Positions 4,705 through 8,550 of a DNA stretch of 8,550 nucleotides are shown one piece after another. The stretch spans positions 1 through 8,550 of the forward strand of contig UQIF01000041.1 in NCBI GenBank assembly GCA_900540955.1, read 5' to 3'. How positions within the stretch are numbered: the first letter of the stretch is position 1; each line of letters opens with the position of its first letter. The notes beneath the pieces are model-generated. The model searched no databases. It had not been told where the DNA came from and saw only the letters and a list, made by a program, of their open reading frames with translations. A program made the position numbers and the translations under genes. The stretch comes from an uncultured Olsenella sp. Lineage in GTDB: Bacteria; Actinomycetota; Coriobacteriia; Coriobacteriales; Atopobiaceae.

Positions 4705-5778
4705 GTGGACTACGCGCAGATCGCACGCTCCGCCGACCTGATGCTCGGCGCGCTTACGGCCCGTCTCGACGGGCAGGGGAGGGTGGTCCCGTGCCGTTTC
4801 ACCGCCGCACAGGTCCGTGAGCTCGGCGGCATGGCCGCCTGGCATCCGCGCCTCTACCGCGAGATGGCCACCTGCACCGCCGGCATCAGGCTCGAGTTCG
4901 AGACCGACTCCGCCCACCTTGCCTTCGAGGCCCAGATGGACCCGTTTCCGTCCGGCTCCCAGGCCATGATCGACGACATGCTCGACGCGAACCCCGGTGT
5001 GCGCCCGCCCTACGACGGGTTCTCGCTCGACGTCGACGGCAAACGCCTCGGCGTCCGCGTGCCCGGCCCCGACGGTTACGTGCGCTTCGCCTTGGGCGCC
5101 ACCCCCGGCAGGCGCCGTCGCGTCCGCCTGTGGCTGCCGTGCCTGGCCGGCTGCCGGCTGGGCGCCGTCCTCGGCGACGGTGCTTTCGCCGAGCCGGTCG
5201 CGTGCCCGCCCGACCTCCTGGTCCTCGGCGACTCGATCGCCCAGGGCTTCACCTCGCTCGACCCGGCGATCAGCTGGCCTGCGCTTCTTGCCGACTCGCT
5301 CGGGCTCGGGCTCGTGAACCAGGGCGTGGGCGGCCAGGTCTTCCAGCCCGGCTCGGTGGCCGACGCGGCCGCGGCCACCGACCCCGCCCTCATCGTCGTC
5401 GAGTTCGGCGCCAACTATCGCTTCGAGCCGTGCCGCGCCGCGGCCGTGGAGCGAGACGCCGGCGCTTATCTCTCGGAGGTCTCGCGCGCCTGGCCCGATG
5501 TGCCCACGCTCGTGCTCACCCCCGCCTTCCACCTCGAGGGCCGCTATCCCACGCACCCCGAGAGCTGCTTCGCCGACGTCGCCCGGATCACGCGCGACGC
5601 CGCCGCGCGCCACCCCCAGATGACGGTGGTCGACGGCGAGTGGCTCCTGCCGCCCGAGCCGTCCTTCCTCATCGACGCCTCGGATCACCCCGGCCCCAAC
5701 GGGCAAGTGGCGTTCTATGAAGAGGTGCGAAGGCAAGTAATGCTTTTGCCGGGAAGAAGTGCCAGCTCAGAGGCTTAA
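4705..5778 (+). CDS. SGNH/GDSL hydrolase family protein with N-terminal beta domain
   Basis: This encodes 357 residues. The C-terminal half is an SGNH esterase/acylhydrolase: LVLGDSIAQG at about 173-181 (nucleophile Ser177), NQGVGGQVF (block II Gly), VEFGANYRF (block III Asn, about 237) and DASDHPGPNG (catalytic His328 with Asp324 or Asp327). The first 165 or so residues have alternating strands with IRLEFETDSAHLAFEA, resembling the N-terminal jelly-roll seen in SsfX3-like two-domain SGNH enzymes. No signal peptide is visible, so it is probably cytoplasmic, acting on an acylated or acetylated small molecule or sugar; this is inferred. The start is GTG 4705 with GGGAGG (4695-4700) inside the end of the preceding HAD gene, implying translational coupling. 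Block III reads GANY rather than GxND, a common variation. Confidence 0.88.
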   Translation: MDYAQIARSADLMLGALTARLDGQGRVVPCRFTAAQVRELGGMAAWHPRLYREMATCTAGIRLEFETDSAHLAFEAQMDPFPSGSQAMIDDMLDANPGVRPPYDGFSLDVDGKRLGVRVPGPDGYVRFALGATPGRRRRVRLWLPCLAGCRLGAVLGDGAFAEPVACPPDLLVLGDSIAQGFTSLDPAISWPALLADSLGLGLVNQGVGGQVFQPGSVADAAAATDPALIVVEFGANYRFEPCRAAAVERDAGAYLSEVSRAWPDVPTLVLTPAFHLEGRYPTHPESCFADVARITRDAAARHPQMTVVDGEWLLPPEPSFLIDASDHPGPNGQVAFYEEVRRQVMLLPGRSASSEA

Positions 5779-5808
5779 TGGCGTAGGCGAATTCACGGCA
5801 TGTCCATA

Positions 5809-5824
5809 AAATTAGGCCTAGTTT
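5809..5824. promoter_or_regulatory. 16-bp near-palindrome, possible operator
   Basis: AAATTAGGCCTAGTTT is symmetrical around GG/CC with a single mismatched pair (T5812/G5821). It is AT-rich against its surroundings and lies 8 bp upstream of the candidate -35 at 5832. It could be an operator for the gene at 5937; as an RNA it has no loop, so a terminator for the SGNH gene is less likely. Confidence 0.35.
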
Positions 5825-5831
5825 CTCCATA

Positions 5832-5863
5832 TTCACAACTTCGGCGGCGAAAACGGCTACAAT
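5832..5863 (+). promoter_or_regulatory. Candidate promoter for the gene at 5937
   Basis: TACAAT (5858-5863, 5 of 6) is the best -10 in this 158-bp gap. TTCACA (5832-5837, 5 of 6) is the best -35, but the spacer is 20 bp, longer than optimal. The predicted leader of about 67 nt holds GCGGT/ACCGC (5881-5898 region) as a small hairpin and a 10-bp palindrome CAACATGTTG (5919-5928) touching the Shine-Dalgarno GGAGG (5928-5932). Confidence 0.4.
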
Positions 5864-5936
5864 GCCTGCCGTTCCGTTGGGCGGTGATTTCCTACCGCTC
5901 GCCGATTTGCCGATTTCTCAACATGTTGGAGGAACT

Positions 5937-7076
5937 ATGGCTAACTTCTTCTCCGCCCTTGAGGCCGAGTTCGACGAGGCCGTGCGCGGCCTTGCCGCCG
6001 ACGACGAGGGCCTCGTCAAGGCCGACGCCTATCTCTCTTCCGCACACGCCGCCCACCGCCGCGGCTCCCTTCCTTGGTCCGCCACCCCGCTGGTCCTGAG
6101 CGCGGGGCAGGAGCAGCTCCTCTCCGGCGCCGCCGAGACGCTCAGCTCCGTCATGAACAAGGTCACCAAGCTTTACCTCAAGAAACCTTCCTTCCGCGCC
6201 CTCTTTGGCTTCGCCCCTGAGGTCGAGGAGCTCACCCTCGTCCCGACCGGCTACGAGGCACTCGTGCCCCTGGCACGCGTCGACGTCGACTTCAACGGCC
6301 GCACCGGCGCGCTGCAGGTCCGCGGCATCACCGTCGACGGCTTCACCGGCCTCACCTCGACCGTTGAGGTTACCCGTGCCGAGCAGATGACCTCCGCCTA
6401 CCGCGCCTTCGCCGAGAGGCACCCCTCCATCGAGGCCCCCGACTCCGTCGAGGCCCTTGTCGAGGCCCTTCGCGCGACCTACGGCACCTGGGCCAACGCC
6501 AACACCGGCACGCACCACGCCGACTCCCCGGCCCTCGGCATCGTGGGTTATCCCGAGGAGGCCGATCTCGACGAGGTGGCCGACATCTGCGAGCGCCTCG
6601 GTGAGCAGGGTACCTATGCCCGCTTCGTCGACATCTGCAGCCTGCGCGTGGTCACCGCCGCCGGCACTTCTCGCCTCGTGGACGAGAACGGCCCCATCGA
6701 CTGCGTCTACCGCCTCGCCACCTCCGAGGAGATCGCGACGCGCCCCTGCCCCGGCACCGAGGCCCTCGTCGAGGCGGCCCGCCGCGGCCTCGCCTGCGTC
6801 ATCGGAGGCTTCTCGACCTGGTCGTGCGGCACCGACGCGCTCTTCTCCGTGCTGCGTTCCCCGGAGGCCATGAGCGTTCTGTCCGACGACGAGATGGCTT
6901 TCATCGAGGAGCACGTCCCCGCGCCGGGCTCCGAGTCCTCCGTCGCCGGCGAGCGCCTCGGCCTGTTCGTCTTTGGTGGCAAGCTCGCCGGGGTCTTCCC
7001 CGGCAGCGCCGAGAAGGACATAATGGGCGAGTGCCGCGACCACGTGTTCCGCGGCTGCCTCATCGTCCGCGAGTAG
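5937..7076 (+). CDS. Hypothetical protein resembling the pre-ATP-grasp region of glutathionylspermidine-synthase-like proteins
   Basis: This encodes 379 residues that I do not recognise with certainty. The order of features recalls circularly permuted ATP-grasp ligases of the glutathionylspermidine-synthase type: an R-x-D strand (LARVDVDF, about 112-119), a substrate-loop region (LQVRGITVDGFTGL, 126-139, where relatives have E-x-N), a Rossmann-like segment ALGIVGYPEEADLDEVADICERLG (199-222), GPIDCVYRLAT (252-262, like the family D-x-V-Y-R-R), and a C-terminal LGLFVFGGKLAGVF (341-354). The nucleotide-binding lysine region and glycine loop expected between IEEHVPAP (323-330) and LGLFVF are missing, and the usual N-K before ALFSVL is G-T-D. 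It may therefore be a non-catalytic or shortened relative. ATG 5937 with GGAGG 4 nt upstream is the start. It is likely co-transcribed with the dGTPase 37 bp downstream. It looks cytoplasmic. Confidence 0.55.
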   Translation: MANFFSALEAEFDEAVRGLAADDEGLVKADAYLSSAHAAHRRGSLPWSATPLVLSAGQEQLLSGAAETLSSVMNKVTKLYLKKPSFRALFGFAPEVEELTLVPTGYEALVPLARVDVDFNGRTGALQVRGITVDGFTGLTSTVEVTRAEQMTSAYRAFAERHPSIEAPDSVEALVEALRATYGTWANANTGTHHADSPALGIVGYPEEADLDEVADICERLGEQGTYARFVDICSLRVVTAAGTSRLVDENGPIDCVYRLATSEEIATRPCPGTEALVEAARRGLACVIGGFSTWSCGTDALFSVLRSPEAMSVLSDDEMAFIEEHVPAPGSESSVAGERLGLFVFGGKLAGVFPGSAEKDIMGECRDHVFRGCLIVRE

Positions 7077-7113
7077 CGCGGGCGCGTGGGCCGCTCGGGA
7101 GGTGCACCCCCAG

Positions 7114-8361
7114 ATGCAGCAAGGCTTGAACAAACTCGCCCCGGGCATGACCGGTGAGCTGACGCCCGCGACGGCCGCCGCCGTCGCCAAGCGCATCGAG
7201 TCGGGGAAGCTCTCGCCCTTCGCCTGCAGGAACGCCTCGGCCATCCGCCGCAGCTCCGCCGAGCGCGATCGCGACACCGCGATCCGCCCCGCCTTCGTTC
7301 GCGACGCCGAGAAGATCGTCCACCTCCCCGCCTACAACCGAATGTCCGGAAAGACCCAGGTCTTCAGTTTCCGGGCCAACGACGACCTCTCGCGCCGCGG
7401 GCTTCATGTGCAGCTCGTGGCGCGCGTCGCTCGCGACATCGGTCGCGCCCTGGGCCTGAACCTCGACCTCATCGAGGCTATCGCGCTCGGGCACGACCTC
7501 GGGCACACGCCCTTCGGCCATGCCGGCGAGCGCTTCCTGAACGACGCCTTCCACGCCCGCACCGGCCGCTGGTTCTTCCATAACGTTCAGTCCGTGCGCG
7601 TGATCGACGTGCTCGGCGGGCGCAACGTGAGCCTGCAGACCCTGGACGGCTGTCTCACGCACAACGGCGAGTTCGAGCAGCAGGTCTTCGAGACGAGCGG
7701 CCTGGCGGAGTTCGGCACCTTCGACCGTCTGGTCGCCTCCTGCTGGGAGACGGGGGAGGGCGCCATCGGCCATCTGCGCCCGATGACCCTCGAGGGCTGT
7801 GTCGTGCGCATCTCCGACATGATCGCTTACGTGGGCAAGGATCGCCAGGACGCCATCCGCGCGGGGATTCTGGGCGAGGACGCCTTCGACGACGGTCTGG
7901 GCGGCGCGTACAACTCCTGGGCGCTCCAGGCGTTCGTCGTGGACGTCGTCGAGAACAGCTTCGGCCGCGACCGCATCGCCATGAGCGAGGAGGGCTTTTG
8001 CGAGCTGCGCCGCGCAAAGAGGGAGAACTACGAGAAGATCTACGGCGCAGGCGAGGTCAACAGCGGGCTCGGCCGCGAGTGCGCCCAGCTCTTCGACGCG
8101 CTCTACGACCACGAGCTCGCGGCCCTTCGCGCCGGTGACGAGTCGTCGGCGATCTTCTGCCAGCACGTTCAGGGCTGCGAGCGCCGCCTTTCGCACTACG
8201 GCCGCACCTACGACTGGGAAGAAGACCTCGACCAGACCGTGGTCGACTTCATTAGCGCGATGACCGACGACTACTTCATGGCGACCTGCGAGGCCGTTTT
8301 CCCCGACTCCGCCTCTCTCTTTCCCCTCCGCGGCTACTTCCCGTCCACCGTGCGCCCGTAG
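7114..8361 (+). CDS. dgt: dGTPase-type HD domain dNTP triphosphohydrolase
   Basis: This encodes 415 residues. dGTPase-family enzymes remove triphosphate from dNTPs to give deoxynucleosides, controlling dNTP pools. The HD metal site is clear: SRRGLHVQLVARVARDIG with His98, GHDLGHTPFGHAGE at 126-139 (His127, Asp128 and the downstream histidines 131 and 136) and RISDMIAYVGKD with Asp234. The segment NRMSGKTQVFSF (about 75-86) corresponds to the family R-L-x-x-K-T-Q-V-F region. The usual start is ambiguous: GTG 7102 would overlap its own ribosome site, whereas ATG 7114 has GGAGGTG (7098-7104) 9 nt upstream, so I chose ATG. The length and motifs match actinobacterial dGTPase-like proteins. It probably shares a transcript with the preceding gene. 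In many relatives primase (dnaG) follows; here the sequence downstream is non-coding as far as it can be seen. Confidence 0.92.
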   Translation: MQQGLNKLAPGMTGELTPATAAAVAKRIESGKLSPFACRNASAIRRSSAERDRDTAIRPAFVRDAEKIVHLPAYNRMSGKTQVFSFRANDDLSRRGLHVQLVARVARDIGRALGLNLDLIEAIALGHDLGHTPFGHAGERFLNDAFHARTGRWFFHNVQSVRVIDVLGGRNVSLQTLDGCLTHNGEFEQQVFETSGLAEFGTFDRLVASCWETGEGAIGHLRPMTLEGCVVRISDMIAYVGKDRQDAIRAGILGEDAFDDGLGGAYNSWALQAFVVDVVENSFGRDRIAMSEEGFCELRRAKRENYEKIYGAGEVNSGLGRECAQLFDALYDHELAALRAGDESSAIFCQHVQGCERRLSHYGRTYDWEEDLDQTVVDFISAMTDDYFMATCEAVFPDSASLFPLRGYFPSTVRP

Positions 8362-8550
8362 GGACCAAAAAATGCGCTCTTCAAAATGCAGGTCAGTCGC
8401 GGCTGCAACCCGCAGAACATCCCCTATGCGTTAGGTTATTTATTCATTTAACTACGTGCGCCGAAGGCGCAACTCAATTCCCGTCCCTCTAGATTGCTCC
8501 GCAATCGCGCGGCCGAAGGCCGGGAGGGGGCGCCTTGTGTGCAGCAAAGT
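8362..8550. other. Non-coding tail with three tight hairpins
   Basis: No gene is supported here; the only short reading frames (for example from ATG 8386, 21 codons) lack ribosome sites. An AT-rich patch (about 8431-8452) is followed by three small perfect stems with 3-nt loops: TGCGCC-GAA-GGCGCA (8457-8471), GATTGC-TCC-GCAATC (8492-8506) and CGGCC-GAA-GGCCG (8510-8522). CCCTC (8485-8489) can pair with GAGGG (8524-8528) to enclose the last two, giving a three-way junction. No U-run follows, so it is not a simple terminator. It could be a structured RNA, a REP-like element or the edge of a mobile element. Confidence 0.5.

Noticed and set aside
5892..7277. 461-codon minus-strand frame
   Set aside because: Antisense of the gene at 5937; Gly/Ala/Glu-rich low-complexity translation and no ribosome site.
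7060..8196. 378-codon minus-strand frame opposite the dGTPase gene
   Set aside because: The plus strand carries a complete HD motif set; the minus product is a composition-driven shadow.
8372..8449. Short peptides from ATG 8372 and ATG 8386
   Set aside because: About 20 codons each, no Shine-Dalgarno, no recognisable similarity.

Overview
The window is GC-rich, with strong G/C bias at third codon positions, purine-rich Shine-Dalgarno sites and several GTG starts. Together with the gene types this suggests an anaerobic actinobacterium of the Coriobacteriia (Collinsella/Olsenella-like). That assignment is an inference from composition and gene content, not from a marker gene. I see no rRNA, tRNA, prophage, transposase or cas gene.

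Layout. (a) 82-420, minus: a small DUF1622-type membrane protein. It diverges from two tandem LOG/TIGR00730-family Rossmann-fold genes on the plus strand (652-1335 and 1420-1999). An AT-rich promoter patch (about 495-530) and a very strong hairpin (598-628) lie between the divergent genes. The second LOG copy appears damaged: its well-placed ATG is out of frame with the conserved body, and the arginine equivalent to a known LOG catalytic residue is a cysteine. (b) 2097-2891, plus: a Cof-type HAD phosphatase. It converges on a histidine-phosphatase gene (3180-3797, minus). The 288 bp between them hold an unusual symmetrical array of six related 24-nt modules, three in each orientation, spaced 41-42 bp within each half and centred on a perfect 24-bp inverted repeat. 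(c) 3873-4703 and 4705-5778, plus: a second Cof-type HAD phosphatase, then an SGNH/GDSL esterase one base downstream of its stop, probably translationally coupled. The HAD gene diverges from the histidine phosphatase across a 75-bp shared control region. (d) 5937-7076 and 7114-8361, plus: a protein resembling the pre-ATP-grasp part of glutathionylspermidine-synthase-like enzymes but apparently lacking the ATP-binding core, followed closely by a dGTPase-type HD hydrolase. (e) 8362-8550: non-coding, with three tight 3-nt-loop hairpins near the window end.

The genes look like housekeeping or salvage hydrolases acting on phosphates, nucleotides and esters (LOG phosphoribohydrolase, two HADs, histidine phosphatase, dNTPase, SGNH esterase) rather than one dedicated pathway. 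The parts most worth a second look are the palindromic module array at 2913-3137, the decaying LOG paralog with its SD-overlapping hairpin, and the structured non-coding tail at 8457-8530.
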